From NCBI GenBank assembly GCA_031308135.1, contig JAHLJT010000631.1, forward strand, positions 228,060,636 to 228,124,635: a stretch of DNA of 64,000 nt. The letters are read 5' to 3'. Source of the stretch: Acheta domesticus. Its lineage: Eukaryota; Arthropoda; Insecta; Orthoptera; Gryllidae. Both the position numbers and the translations under genes were made by a program. The notes beneath the pieces were generated by a model. The model saw only the letters and a list, made by a program, of their open reading frames with translations, was not told the origin of the DNA and made no database searches. This document shows, one piece after another, positions 11,243 through 22,864 of the stretch (positions within the stretch are counted from its first letter, which is position 1; every line of letters starts with the position of its first letter).

Positions 11243-12923
11243 CTAGTGTTGTTACAGAATGGCACAGACATTCCCGTATTAGTTTTCTATTTCCTTGGGT
11301 CTTCGCTAGCTATATGGAATTGCCACATACTCTTTCTTGCCAGCTACCATCCATCACCGGCAAAAGTACATTTTTTATCATTTTCTTAATTTTTTCGGTT
11401 TCCTATTGGTAGAACGGAAATATTAATTTTAGAATATTAAAGAACACAAAAACCTAGCCCTAAAGGGCAATTTTCTTTTAAAAATGATGTGTCGGTTTAA
11501 AGAAAATTGCATTGTAGCGCTTCTAAAAATACGAAATTTGAAGCTCGGCGTATGAGCGTTTTTGAAAAATGGCGTTTGAGCGTTTCTGAAAATGCGGAAA
11601 TTTGAGCTAGTTTCACAGAAAACGGTTGTGTTTTCGATAAACGTTACTTGACATTATTTAAAGCACATGTACTCATAAATATAATAATATAAACAATTCG
11701 CCGCTAATATAAATATTAACAAAAGAGAGACAAAATCAAAAAAATTACATTTTTGCAATTCTTGAAAAAACTAAAAATACCTCAAAATAAGCTTTACGCC
11801 ATATTAAAGAATGCAATTAGCACTATCCGATCGAGAAGTTTGAAGAAATTTTTTTTAGTTATTTATGAGAAAATGGCGTTTGAAAGTTTCTGAAAATGTG
11901 GAAATTTGAGGTACTTTTCACAGAAAACGGTTGTGTTTTTGATAAACTTTACTTGATACTATTTAAAGCACATGTACTCATAACTATAATAATCTGGAAA
12001 ATTCGTCGCTAGTGCAAATATTAACGACGTAAGAGCCAAGTGAAAAAAATGAAATTTTTGCAATTTTGAAAAAACAAAAGAATACAGCAATATGGTGTTT
12101 ATGTCATCTTATACGGTACATTTAGCACTATCCCTTCCAAAAGTGTAAAGAAGAAATTTGGGGCCGTTTTTGAGAAAATCTAGTTTTTGTAAATTTTTAA
12201 AATTGCACATATTGCAAGCAATATTGCGCGAAAACTACTAAAATTTTTAAAAGAATGTACATGACCTTGAACAAAGAACTCACTTTGGAGAACACATTTT
12301 ATTTGAAGGGAAAATCTCTATCTTCAATTTTGTAGTTGAAGAAAGACCTCGAAAAAATTCAAACTTTCACAATTTTCGAAAATTCAGAGTAATCCGTGAA
12401 AATCGGACCTACTGCCATGCTAATAAGTGTATTTTACTCTAATCATACAAGAAATTTAAAGAACAAATTTGGAGCCTGTTTTTGAGAAAATTTTGAAAAT
12501 GTCCGGGGGGTTGCATGTAAAGTACCCCCAAATTTTGAAGAATCCTTTTTTAAAATCTCAAAGCATCGAGTAGAATCAGATCGACCGGGAAATATCCATT
12601 TTGGAAGAAATCGTGCGTATGGTTTAGGCGCTAGCAGTGTTCACACGGACGGACAGACAGACAGACGGACAGACGGACGTTTTCATTTCAATTGGTTTTT
12701 TGGTATCAAGGACCCACAAAATAGGGTTTCTGGCTACACCACGTGTTAGGGGAATTTTTTCTTAATTTAGCAACTCGGTTTTATCCACATTTTCGTTATC
12801 ACGGTCCTGGCAATTTACTTTTTTTCCGCCGATAATACGGCCATTTTTTCGCGCAGCATTACATAACTTTCCCTATACTACGTATATACTCTGTGTATAC
12901 GTACGTATACGGGAAAGTAAAAA
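11243..12923 (-). mobile_element. Helentron-like non-autonomous element (HINE), near full length
   Basis: In minus orientation it begins TTTTTACTTTCCCGTATACG and ends with a decayed GTGCCATTCTGTA-type hairpin and ACTAG. The interior alternates AT-rich blocks (GAAAATTTTTGA, CTCAAAAACGG-like) with a GACG/GACA microsatellite at about 12645-12680. The subterminal inverted repeat, 3' hairpin, terminal CTAG, lack of a target duplication and central microsatellite match non-autonomous Helentrons (DINE-1-like). No helicase or Rep coding sequence is present. Confidence 0.75.
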
Positions 12924-13026
12924 TGAATATGTATAATGTGCGGCACCTAATAAAAAAATCATTATTTAGAGAAATAATGAGTTCGGATACTTGACGTTTC
13001 GGATGATTCACGTTCGGATAATGGAT

Positions 13027-13275
13027 GTCCCACTTCATATCCCCGTGCGGGGCACCGCTTCAGCCGGGAACAAGCTGTAAGCTCCCGATTATTCTATGTG
13101 CGATAGTGTAGTGTACTTAAAATTGTGTATGTAACTGTGTGTGAGCAATAGAATGAGAATAAGATTGAGGAAGGAAAGATCTTGAGCGGTCTGTGGCTCC
13201 TTTGACAAGTACCGCTCCGCCATTCGTCTGGCATTGTTTGGAGAAAACACAGACAATTCACGTGCAGTCGGCAGT
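13027..13275 (-). mobile_element. SINE fragment (family A)
   Basis: The segment from CCGTGCGGGGCACCGC through GGAAGGAAAGATC to GGAGAAAACACAG matches the central part of the SINE copies at 9685 and 35745 in the same orientation. Both ends are missing. Confidence 0.6.
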
Positions 13276-13315
13276 TATAATTCACATCTTTTGTGTGGCT
13301 GCGTTAGGTTGATTA

Positions 13316-13560
13316 GTGATTGCAGGCGCGTCAACTACTAAGGTTGACTCCAATGACTGTAGTGCACGGGACTGACTGTGTTTTTATCGCGGAAGGCGTC
13401 GGTGATCTTCCCCCGCTGGATGCTGAGATCCGGCTCCGACCTACCGTCGGCTTGCGAGGATTTTCTCTGAGCAGGTATCTCCCACCAGCGTGACACCACC
13501 CCAGTCGGAAAAAATCTGTGGCCGTGGGCCGTTTGTTGGGGTACCACACCACAACCAACT
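13316..13560 (-). mobile_element. SINE fragment (family A), second piece
   Basis: It starts GCAGGCGCGTCAACTACTAA, like the 3' end of other copies, then has TTCCCCCGCTGGATG and GTGGCC..GGCCGTTTGTTG. It overlaps in content with the 13027 fragment, so these are two different insertions or a rearranged pair. Confidence 0.6.
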
Positions 13561-14629
13561 GGCCAGATACTTTGCAGCGGCATTGTTTCTGTGTCAGTAA
13601 TCATAATTGCCATAACTGACCCATCTTAGCCGGTGCTCCTCAGGATAATCCCGATTGGTTGCACTAATTTTCACTCTTAACATTCTGAGTTCTTAATTAT
13701 AAAGATTAAGATGTTATATCCAGTCAAATTTCTGAGTGGTTAACTGGGTCACTGCTCATCTCACCTCTAAAACTTTGGTTAGTTAACCCCGTTCTTACTT
13801 ATAATTAAAAGGTTGTCATAACGTAACCTCAAGTATCATATGCTGTGCATGTTACCATTCAATAAACGCAAAAAAGCACCTGATTTCCTATATTTTTACA
13901 AGTTGTTCATTCATTAATTTAATGTGTCATATTAACGACGCATTTACGTGTATGTCAAAATTAAAATATTGAAAAATATACTGTTGTGTTACTCAAATTT
14001 AAATGATAAATCATTCCTGAATCGTCAACCACATCCAGCGACATAATTGCAAGAAATGTTCAATTTAGCATCCATAATAAATTCTAATACAAATTAACAT
14101 AAAATTGTTCTACAAGAACATTTTAGGTGATCTAGTTCAGTTAATGTCCATGACTAGTTAACATAACTCTACTCTTTAATTTATAGAGGAAACATATGAA
14201 AAAAAAATAAACTGATTGCATTATTCATGTCAGATATTTTCCCTTACGTATACGATATTACGTTAATATGTGAACCCAAACAATATGTTCACGTCATAAA
14301 GGTTCAGAGACAATTCCGTGTAGATTGAGTTTACGTCTTATAATACTGTTACGTCTCCGGCTCTTTTCTGGCAACTGCACTGGTTACGTCAGGAGCCAGA
14401 TAACATTTCGGTTCCTGGTCGACATCTCGATTCGTTTGTGCGTGTGACCCGACGCCTGAAAAGTACGACTTTGCGTGCACGCGTTACGCGCTTCGGGCGA
14501 CAGACGTTCGTCATACGACACCACCACCACCACCACCACCTTCGTTAGCGAGAGTACTCCACCATCCACCCATCTCCAGCACTGCCATCTCCTCCTCTTC
14601 ATCCCTCCGCTGTCACCGCACCACAGTCA
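13561..14629. other. No gene recognised; (CAC)n run
   Basis: AT-rich apart from 14340-14600, which is GC-richer and has a CAC trinucleotide run at about 14517-14540. No convincing coding signal is seen. Confidence 0.45.
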
Positions 14630-15150
14630 CTTCAAAACCAACATTCGAATTTATCTGCTTCGTAACAATGATCCGTCTCATTCTTACATATGCCTGTCCA
14701 ATCTGGGGTTTCGCTTCAAAAACATTGATTAACAAAATTCAAGTATTTAAAAATTCTTGTCTCAGAACTTATTTAAAAGCTTCATAGGCTTAAAGCTTCA
14801 TTGCTTTATTCCCAATGAACAAAATCATAACCAATTCATTCTGCCTATCAGAAATTATTTTCTACAACTCTCCACTAAATTTTATTCTCATATAAACCAT
14901 ATACCATCTGCACTCCATTTTCAGCTTGGAAAACATAACCCTCACCAAAACAGAATCAAATGAAAACATACTTTCACCTTCCTTAGCCTTTCTCATCAAT
15001 AATAAAGCAAATGAACTTAATTTATTTTTCGAATGATGCATTAACTATATTTTGTTTCTCCTTCCGATCTTCTATTTTCAAATGAATTGTATTTCTTAGC
15101 CTTCTGCCAAAAGCCTCACAGGCTAACGCATGTAAATATTCAATAAAAAA
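14630..15150 (+). pseudogene. Jockey-like LINE remnant, 3' end of reverse transcriptase
   Basis: Near 14671 the frame reads RLILTYACPIWGFASKTLIN, the conserved block after the RT palm seen in Jockey-clade LINEs. It is followed by degraded K..FKNSCLRTYLKAS and then a 3' UTR-like AT-rich tail. The 3' end is AATAAAAAAA near 15145. Frameshifts and stops are present and the 5' end is truncated. The same protein block occurs in better form at 58258-58555. Confidence 0.7.
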
Positions 15151-15164
15151 ACCAACGCCCCCGC

Positions 15165-15660
15165 CACATCACCTGCGAAGGCTCTGTGGTGGCGGTAACG
15201 TTGTTTCGGCAGAATCATTAACCGGGAGGGTCCTAGAATGAGAGTTCACACGGTGGAGGACTTTCGGCACTAGCTTCCCAGCTAGGTTGAATTCAACTTC
15301 TGACGGGTGGAGAATTCTAGTGGCTGACTCCTCTGATCTGGAGTTTTCTCAGGTTGTCAAATCAACACCATTTGAACGCTGCAAAAATGCTGTATCCTAA
15401 GGAACGGGTCATGGACCGCTCGTGATCTCTCATTCTTCATCCTCGCCCCTTTCCCTTCCCTTAGACACACACACACACACACACACACACATGAGCTCTG
15501 GGTGGAAGTTTATATCTTGCCCCGGGTGAAGCGTGCCCGGTCATGGAAGATATGACGGTTCTCCGCAACCCGAAGTGGAGGTCGGCGCTGGATTTCATGT
15601 TCCATCGGGGGAAGAACGACGCCATCTCTGGATGTAGCACACATTACACTTATAGGACTA
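15165..15660. repeat. SINE-related sequence with (AC)n microsatellite
   Basis: The segment GGACTTTCGGCACTAGCTTC followed by CAGCTAGGTTGAATTC resembles the body of SINE family A (copy at 34130). The stretch continues through a pure AC dinucleotide run at about 15467-15492. The rest to 15660 (GAAGTGGAGGTCGGCGCTGG) is of unknown origin. Confidence 0.5.
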
Positions 15661-15839
15661 ATTTATTACCACAGTAATTGACGCCCCCCCCCCCAGGAAA
15701 TACTATACAATCGATTAATCAACGAAGCAAGCCTTCTCCGCCTTCACCTCATCACTGGCACCACTACAACCTTCACTCGTACAATCACCACTGCCACGGC
15801 GATATCTCTCTCTTCGCCTCCACCATCGCCACCGCGGCA

Positions 15840-16521
15840 CTGCAGCCGCCGCCGCCGCCGCCGCGCCAACGCGTGGAAATCACGCGGGCGGCTGGGCGGC
15901 GTGGACGCTCTCGCCGCTGGAGCCGCGGGGTGGGGGCGGGGCGGCGCGGGGCAAGTGGGTCAGGCGGCGGGGCGGAGGTATATAACCGCGGGTGGGTGCG
16001 CGCGCGCCACGAGACTCTCTCGCCATGGGCCTGGGCGTGCTGCTGGTGGCGCTGACGGTGGCGACGGCGCTGGCGGACGGCCGCGCTGGGCGGCGGAGGC
16101 GGAGGCGGCGTGCGGGGTTGCCGCGGGCGCGGGCGGGGGTGTGGCGTGGAGGCGTCCGTCCGCGGCGACCTGGGCGTGACGTTCGGCGCCCGCGGGCCGC
16201 GCGGCGCGGTCGTCAACTTCCGCGGGTCGCGCGCCTACGACGCCCCGCGCGGGCAAACGACGGCGGCGGCTTCGGCTGCTGGGGGCTCCGCGGGCTTCCA
16301 TGGAGGACACGCGGGCCACGCGGGCCATGCGGGCCATGCGGGCCACGCGGGCCATGCGGCACGGGCCTCGCACGCGGCCCACGGGTCGCACGTGGCCCAC
16401 GCCGTCAACTCGCTGCGCGGGCCGCAGAGGGGCCGCGGCGGCCGCGAGGCCAACGACGTGCAGCCGCCCGCCCCGCTGCCCGAGCCCACGCCGCCCCCGC
16501 CGCCCGAACACCCGCTGCTGC
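15840..16521 (+). promoter_or_regulatory. CpG island with core promoter of the takeout-like gene
   Basis: Extremely GC- and CpG-rich in contrast to both flanks. TATATAA lies at 15979-15985, 40 bases upstream of the ATG at 16025, so transcription would start around 16008-16014. Directly upstream are GGGGCGGGGCGG-type boxes at about 15930-15975. Together these make a TATA-driven promoter for the exon starting at 16025 likely. Confidence 0.6.
16025..16521 (+). CDS. Takeout/JHBP-like secreted protein, exon 1 (N-terminal region)
   Basis: The start ATG sits in a good context (TCGCCATGG) 40 bases below a TATA box. Residues 1-17 (MGLGVLLVALTVATALA) are a clear signal peptide with an ALA cleavage site, so the product is secreted. 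In a frame shifted by one base the exon then encodes Gly-rich sequence, VNFRGSRAYDAP, a GHAGHAGHAGHAGHAGHA tract (16305-16360) continuing as H-A-A-H-G-S-H, and a Pro-rich linker QPPAPLPEPTPPPPPEHPLL. It ends at 16521 before a consensus GTGAGT donor, in phase 1. Joined to 54052 this leads straight into a takeout-type domain. The signal frame and mature frame differ by one base between about 16079 and 16145. This may be an assembly error in GC-rich DNA or a real disabling indel. Takeout proteins bind small hydrophobic ligands in haemolymph or sensory tissue. The His/Gly-rich insert is not typical of the family. Confidence 0.68.
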
Positions 16522-16856
16522 GTGAGTACCTATCACTTCGGTGCTGCTTTCCCCTCGAGTAATTTCCCAGAAATACATTTCTTCATTTTTTTACTGATAC
16601 GTTATTGCTTGTTATGGCCTTCGAGATGGAGATCGATATAGACTGCAGACTTTAACTTGTGTGGAGAGGATCATGGTTAAGGCGGCAAATATGGAAACAC
16701 GCCACATGTTCTCTTGAGAATGTGATTACTGCATTGATAGTAGATGTGAGTTCCGACAAGTGGTAGTTTCTTTGGGGGAGAAGGCACATGGACCATTCGC
16801 CCTCCCCCCAACCAACATTTTTGAAATTTTAGTAAATTTATTCAATATAATAGCAT

Positions 16857-16889
<33 letters not shown>

Positions 16890-18035
16890 ACATATATATA
16901 TATATATAATTACTTCTAAAGCAGTTGTCTTAATATGAATGTGCCCATATATATTTGATTTCGTCCTAACAGTTTAAAAAAAATATTATTTCAAAGACTA
17001 TTTAGCGGAGTATGAACTAAAATTTGACCTGTCCTGAAATGCTTTCTGGATCGCCTCTGATTCCGTTACTCTTGCTTCTGCGGTAGGTCTCCAGAGTCTC
17101 CTTTCTCATTTCCATAATATCATCAAAACCAATATTGTAACTTCATAATTCAAGGGATCGGGTGTAATACATTAAAAGCTACAAGAAAATCCCTTCGAGA
17201 TATGGCAAATGAACATTTTCTTTTAAGAGGTTTTAGGTAACACACATAAAAATAACAATATCTGAAAGGTACTAATTAAGCCACGAAGTGAAGTACATGG
17301 GTATGGGCAAGCACTGTGTATGGGCAACAGATGATAGGAACAAAATAGTAGCATAAAACGAGCAATTTTGATGTGTGTCATCTTTCATGCCAAAGTACTC
17401 CAATTCTCTGCAAAACCAAGTAAAGTTTATCGTTACTTGGGTGCACATCTCCCTTCTAGTATAGCGCTACAAATTCAGAAAAAGATCTGAAGCATCTGAA
17501 TGTTTCGAATTTTCGGCTTGTGAATACTTTTTTTAATTTGATTATTCGATTACAAAAATGAATCTCAGGTCAAATTAATTGTTGATTTTTTTAAATTTAT
17601 TTACGTCAAAAACAGTTTAAACTGTGTGTGACGAGCTATGGGGAGAAGTGTCTGTCCGGCAACCGATTTAAAAACCGATCAAAAACTACTGTAATCAGAG
17701 ACAACATGAAATGTAAATATATTATTGACACTACCCGTAGGGCTACCGTAGTTTTTCTTTTACTGTGATGTCCCTAAGACATGATTTTATTTGTTGATCT
17801 TCTCTCCCCCAAAACAAAATAATTCTCAGCTTCATTTCCCTGTTACATAAAAGAAGTACCTACAGTTTGTATTTTCCATAAAATCTTTAGAACCTCTGGA
17901 GTGATTGTTCCCAAATTTGGCAAAAATATCATTGACGAGCCAAGAATGAAAAAAAGCGCGGGTGCGATTCAAAACCGTTACCCCAAAATTTGTTTTATAT
18001 TCAATGAAATGCTATTCTCAATCTGATTAGGTTTC
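16522..18035 (+). other. Start of the 37.5-kb intron 1; (TA)n microsatellite
   Basis: The intron begins GTGAGTACC. A TA dinucleotide tract with a TGTATGTATACA centre lies at about 16856-16908. No coding sequence or known repeat was otherwise recognised in this stretch. Confidence 0.6.
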
Positions 18036-18279
18036 ACTATTGCTGGGTGTTGCCGTGTCGCGGGGCGGGCTGGCAGGAGCGGGCAGAGCTGGCGGAACGG
18101 GGAGGGCGGAAGGAGCAGAGGCAGCAGGCGAGCAAGGAACGGGGAAAGTCAGAATAAACGAAAAGAGCAAGAGGAGGGAAAGAAGCGAAAGCAGAGGGAG
18201 GAGCGGCGCAGTGGACGGAGGTGGAGCGAAAGAGGCATGTAGGAGAGACGGACGAAGTGGGAGGAACTCAGAGAGGAAG

Positions 18280-19060
18280 GGATGCAGGTATTGGCAGGAC
18301 GGCCTTTACATACCAAATAGTGCGTTCGGGGGAGATGGACGACGCGTGATGACCAGGAAGAAGTGATCCAGCAGAATAGGCGGGTTGGGAGGGGCAGGAG
18401 GTATAGGCAGGACGGCCATGGCAGCCCGATAGGGCGTGCGAGGGAGGAGGACGTAGGCTTATAAGCGAGAGGAGCATATAGAGCGGAAAAGGGATGGGAG
18501 GGGTAGGAGGAGTAGGCAGAACAGCCATGGTAGTCCGATAGGGTGTGCGGGGGAGGAGGTCGTAGTCTGATGAGCGAGAGAAGCATATAGAGCGGAAAAG
18601 GGATGGGAGGGGTAGGAGGAGTAGGCAGAACAGCCATGGTAGCCCGATAGGGCGTGCGGGGTAGGAGGACGTAGCTTATGAGCGATAGGAGCATATAGAG
18701 CGGAAAAGGCGGGTTGGGAGGGGCAGGAGGTATAGGCAGGACAGCCATGGTAACCCGATAAGGTGTGCGGGGAGGAGGAAGTAGGCTTATAAGCGAGAGG
18801 AGCATATAGAGCGGAAAAGGGATGGGAGGGGTAGGAGGTTTAGGCAGAACAGCCAGGATAGCCCGATTGGTGCGGGGGAGGAGAACATAGCCTTATGAGC
18901 GAGAGGAGCGTAGAGAGAGGAAAAGGTGGGATGGGAGGGGCGGGAGGTGTTGGCACGACGGCCATGACGTGTCGGAGGTGGAGCAAATGGAGAGGAAGGG
19001 GCTGGATGGGCAGGGCCGAAACCAGGACCAGGACGGTCATGGGAGTCCGGAGCGGGGGAC
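18280..19060. repeat. 108-bp purine-rich minisatellite
   Basis: The unit contains AGCATATAGAGCGGAAAAGG, then GGATGGGAGGGGTAGGAG, GGCAG.ACAGCCATGG and CCCGATAGGG.GTGCGG. The AGCATATAGAGCGG core recurs at 18473, 18582, 18690 and 18801 and as AGCGTAGAG at 18907, a period of 106-111 bases. About six or seven copies are present and the outer ones are more diverged. The plus strand is strongly G/A-rich. The 18036-18280 lead-in and the 19060-19165 end (CTGGCTACGCCGGGTAC) may belong to the same element. Long open frames here follow the repeat. Confidence 0.85.
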
Positions 19061-19165
19061 CGTCATGGAGCGGGGGAGACGAGACGAGGCGAAGCGTGCG
19101 GGACGGGCGAGACTGCTTAACAGACGGAAACGAGGAATAAAATTCCTGGCTACGCCGGGTACTTA

Positions 19166-20967
19166 ACTACTATTTTAAATAAACTTTTATAAATATTTAA
19201 TTATTAACTGTTACATATTGTTTTATTTTTAACAGTTATTTATTTTTTACATCACCTAATATTTTTAATAAGCTGTCACAAAATTAATATATTGGAGACA
19301 TTGGAAGAGAAGTCGTCTTGTACATTTATTCGCTCAATAAAAAGTTGGTCATAGAAACATGTCAATTAAAAACGAGAGAATGCATCATGAATTGGTGGTG
19401 AAATAATTACATTTTAAATTAAAAGGGCCGAAATCCGTAGAAATTCTTTTATTTTACCTAATCGACCGGTGCAGAGACAGAGGAATCGGATGATCTTTCG
19501 GTCCATTCCACATCATTTACTTTAAAAGATAAAGGTGGAGATATACAAATTACTTTTAAAAAAAGTTCCAAAAGCGCAAGGTTATTCAGTTTTCCTTAAC
19601 CTATGGAAGTGGGAATAGTGTAAACTTGCCATTAGGCGAATCATATTACATCATGATATTTTATTGGCATTAGTTACACACTACATACACATTTCAAATA
19701 CAACATATTCAGCGACAAAAGGATGAGAAATACGACAAAAATAAATCAAACTTGAGGTCAAATTTGTCATCAATGTTTATGATAAATTTAAAATTCCAAC
19801 AAAGATGATGTTTTTATCTCAAGGAAACAAAAGCTGGTTACTGATGTTTTACCCCCCCCCCAAAAAAATAGTAAATTTGAAAGGTATTATATAAATCATT
19901 GTGTATACGAGTATTTCGTATATGATAATGTAAACTATTGAAAAGCATTTTCATAATGTTTTGTACCTTGTTCATCCACTTCCCGGATTATTCGCGGAAC
20001 TCGATTTCCGGCAGTGGCCGCGACACTCTATATGCAGATAATACTATGGAATTAGCATAACGAAATTATTCGGGGATGGAAGATCGTGAGGTATATCCGA
20101 AACACTAACTAGCCTAATACGTGAAGTGGATGATCTTAAAGTAATAACTGTGTTTATTTTTTAAATTGGTATGAACCTTTTTATTATTAATATTTTCAGT
20201 TTCGACTATCAATTTGGAGAAAAAGCTTTTAGGGCGACAATAAATCCCAAATGAAAAATCAGAAAACGAATTTAACACCTATGAATGGTAATTTTAATTA
20301 ATTTCGAACGTAATTAAATAGTTTAATATGAATTATTCATGTAATTATCGTCCGACAAATATTCCAGACATGCTTTCGAAATTCCAATAAGATTTCAATG
20401 TTATCATTCCAATAATGAAAATTGCCATATTTACACTCATAGAATGATATCCACAGTTCTCTTCAGTTTTTAATTTGCCTTTGTAGGTTTTCAAAAGTGA
20501 AAATAAACCATGGTTAATTTTTTTCTTTATTTATTTACAGCTACGAAGTAACGTAGATTATATCAAACTGTTTATAGAAAGTTGAAGTTTTGCTTCTTTT
20601 AATCTTACAATTGCAGTGTAATACTATGTGCAATTAAGAAAAACTATTTTCTTGAAGAAGCAATCATTTGTGGAAAGATTCTATGCGTGAGTGTAATGTG
20701 CAAACAACTGGAAGAAGAAATTGCTGTGAGAATAAGCACATATCGTGCCTCGTAACTTGTGGCAACAAAACACTGAAACGTACAATTCAACGTCGTTTTC
20801 GTGCCTCATAACGCAACCTGCCTTTCCGTGTTCCCACGGCGGCTTCAAGGTTTCCGAGCGAGATGGAGAGCCGTAAAATTTCACACTTTCTAAGAACGAC
20901 ATCGTAAACACCACATAAGTCCAGTTTCAAAACTTTGAGTTCGAAGTTCATTTAGATTTATAGATGA
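19166..20967 (+). other. Intron sequence, nothing recognised
   Basis: AT-rich with a C10 run near 19852. No ORF with a motif, terminal repeat or known repeat was identified. Confidence 0.5.
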
Positions 20968-21245
20968 AACAATTTCTTAGAGCCGACCTGGAAGCTACGG
21001 GTGCTAGCGCTTCTGTCCGAAGGGTCGCGGGTTCGAGTCCCGCCTTGGTCATGGTTGTTTGTCCCTTGTCTGTCATGTATGTGTTGTCGTGGAAGGCCTC
21101 ACTTTCTTCTGATCCCAAATCGGAGGAGCCCGCAAGTGTACTGGTGTTTAGTGTATGGTCGAATATGCATCCCATTGGGACTTACAGGGTAGCTGGCTGG
21201 ATAAAAGCCCAAGAAAGAAATTCTTTCAATAATAATAATAATTCC
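20968..21245 (+). mobile_element. tRNA-derived SINE (family B)
   Basis: The head has an A-box-like GGTGCTAGCGC and a perfect B box GGTTCGAGTCC at 21030-21040, as in a tRNA promoter. A body of about 180 bases follows and the element ends in an AAT-repeat tail (AATAATAATAATAATTCC) at about 21226-21243. The length of about 278 bases fits an insect SINE. The tRNA-like head lacks a full cloverleaf, so it is not a functional tRNA gene. Confidence 0.82.
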
Positions 21246-21529
21246 AAAAATAAAGTTTGCACTTGACCATGAAAATTTCGCTCAGATCATTGAAATTTAA
21301 AAGATAACAAGATATGATTATTTAACACGTACTGCTGTTCATGACTTTTATTAATAAGTATTTCATTATCTTCATAAACCATTTTCATTGTACAAATGAA
21401 CGTTTTGATCGCACGTTGAGGTCTCTTTCATGTTAAATTGTAGAGTATATAAAAATGGATAACTTTATACAATTGCATAGACTTTCTCGTACTACTTTGT
21501 TCCATTTTCTTTAGAGTCAGGGCTGCATT

Positions 21530-21965
21530 TTTAGTTTTGATGCATCTACTTCCCGACTACATCTAAGTTACTGCGGTAACTACTGCTCCCCCAGGGACAA
21601 TTCCCTCAAACGCCCTGTGCTCCTCAAATATCGCATCGAGATGTCGTTTAGACCTTATCACGTTCCTGTTCCTATCCATGGTACCTGCCTGAGGTAGTTC
21701 GTGACTCATCTACGAGCATGTACCTTTGTATAAGTATTCAGTTCAATTACGCGAACAGAAAAACTGCTCACATATCTCACAGACTGGTACTGGATATGAC
21801 AAGGGATTTTGAAAGGTTTATAAACGACAGACAGAGACTGGGAATTCCCCCATGACATAAACAGAAGACAAAACAGTCATACCTTTCGCGGGATTCGAAC
21901 GAACAAACTCAGTGAACGCGAACTTGAGCGCTCCTGCCCGAAGCCCCTGTACGTCAATACGCAAG
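21530..21965 (-). mobile_element. Possible SINE with tRNA-like head, minus strand
   Basis: Reversed, the right end reads GGCAGGAGCGCTCAAGTTCG and then GTTCGAATCCCGCG, a B-box-like motif at about 21892-21902. The remainder to about 21530 would be the body. The A box is weak and there is no clear tail. Confidence 0.42.
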
Positions 21966-22864
21966 ATGAATTTACCTCTCAATTGTATCGGTTACGTAAT
22001 ATAACAATAATTATTGTTAAACAAATATTATTAATAAACCAATATTAGTATTGCTACTAAACAATTAATATAATTTTACAACCTGTGAATTGTTTAGAAA
22101 TCCTGTGCACATCACTCTTGATTAAAAAATTGAAACAGCACACCATCTTTATAATATAATATGTAATAAAACCCACAGTATAACTAGAATTGAACTTTTG
22201 GGTGCGAGCATGCATGCATAAATTGTTTTGAAACGTTGCTGAATCTGTCTTTCGACGAAGTTCTTTTACCTTTACATCTTTCAATCTTCCATTGATTAAT
22301 AAAAAAACTATTCAAAATTTAAGAAATTTAGAAAAAACACTGTAGAATGCCGTGATGTTTATACTATTATAATGTATAAGTTAACAGAATGGTTAACATA
22401 ACTTTCATGTAAGATTTCCGCAGATACAGGTGTCCAGAAAGGAATCAACGAATTTTCAAAAATACGCTCTTAAGACACTTTTAATCATATTTTGTCTAAT
22501 AAAATCTTTCGATATATCGAATGGCTGAGCTGCAATAAGCACTCAGAAGTTGGATTGAAAAATACTTTCTATGCCAAAAATTTGCATTTCATAAACATAC
22601 AAACACTCCAGAAATATGTAAATTGGATATTATTTACAAATAAATATTAACACAGAAATAAAAAACCAATTGAATTGTGTAAATAATAATAATAACAATA
22701 ATAATGAAGGCTTCATTTCTGACAAAGCTCAGACCGTAAGGCCTACTCTTCTGCCTAACCTTTGAAATATTTACATTTACATATTTACAAGTGAGGCGTT
22801 CGTGCGGAAACAATGGTAGCTGACATTTCACGTTACTTACGAAAGTGCAATGATCGTATTAGCT
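21966..22864 (+). other. Intron sequence, nothing recognised
   Basis: AT-rich, with ATT/AAT-type short repeats near 22020-22070 and 22680-22705. No coding signal. Confidence 0.5.

Noticed and set aside
15785..16511. Long open frames on the minus strand opposite the takeout-like exon 1
   Set aside because: Their length follows from the extreme GC content (few stop codons). The plus strand has the TATA box, signal peptide, donor site and in-phase second exon, so the minus frames are shadows.
18149..18805. 218-codon minus-strand frame rich in Pro, Leu and Ser
   Set aside because: It is the translation of the 108-bp minisatellite; the protein repeats with the DNA unit and has no start or splice context.
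18280..19060. CRISPR-like regular spacing
   Set aside because: The units are contiguous 108-bp tandem repeats without unique spacers, in a eukaryotic genome with no cas genes.
20990..21045. tRNA gene candidate (A and B boxes)
   Set aside because: No complete cloverleaf can be formed and the sequence continues into a SINE body and tail. The same applies to the heads at 34050 and 36215.
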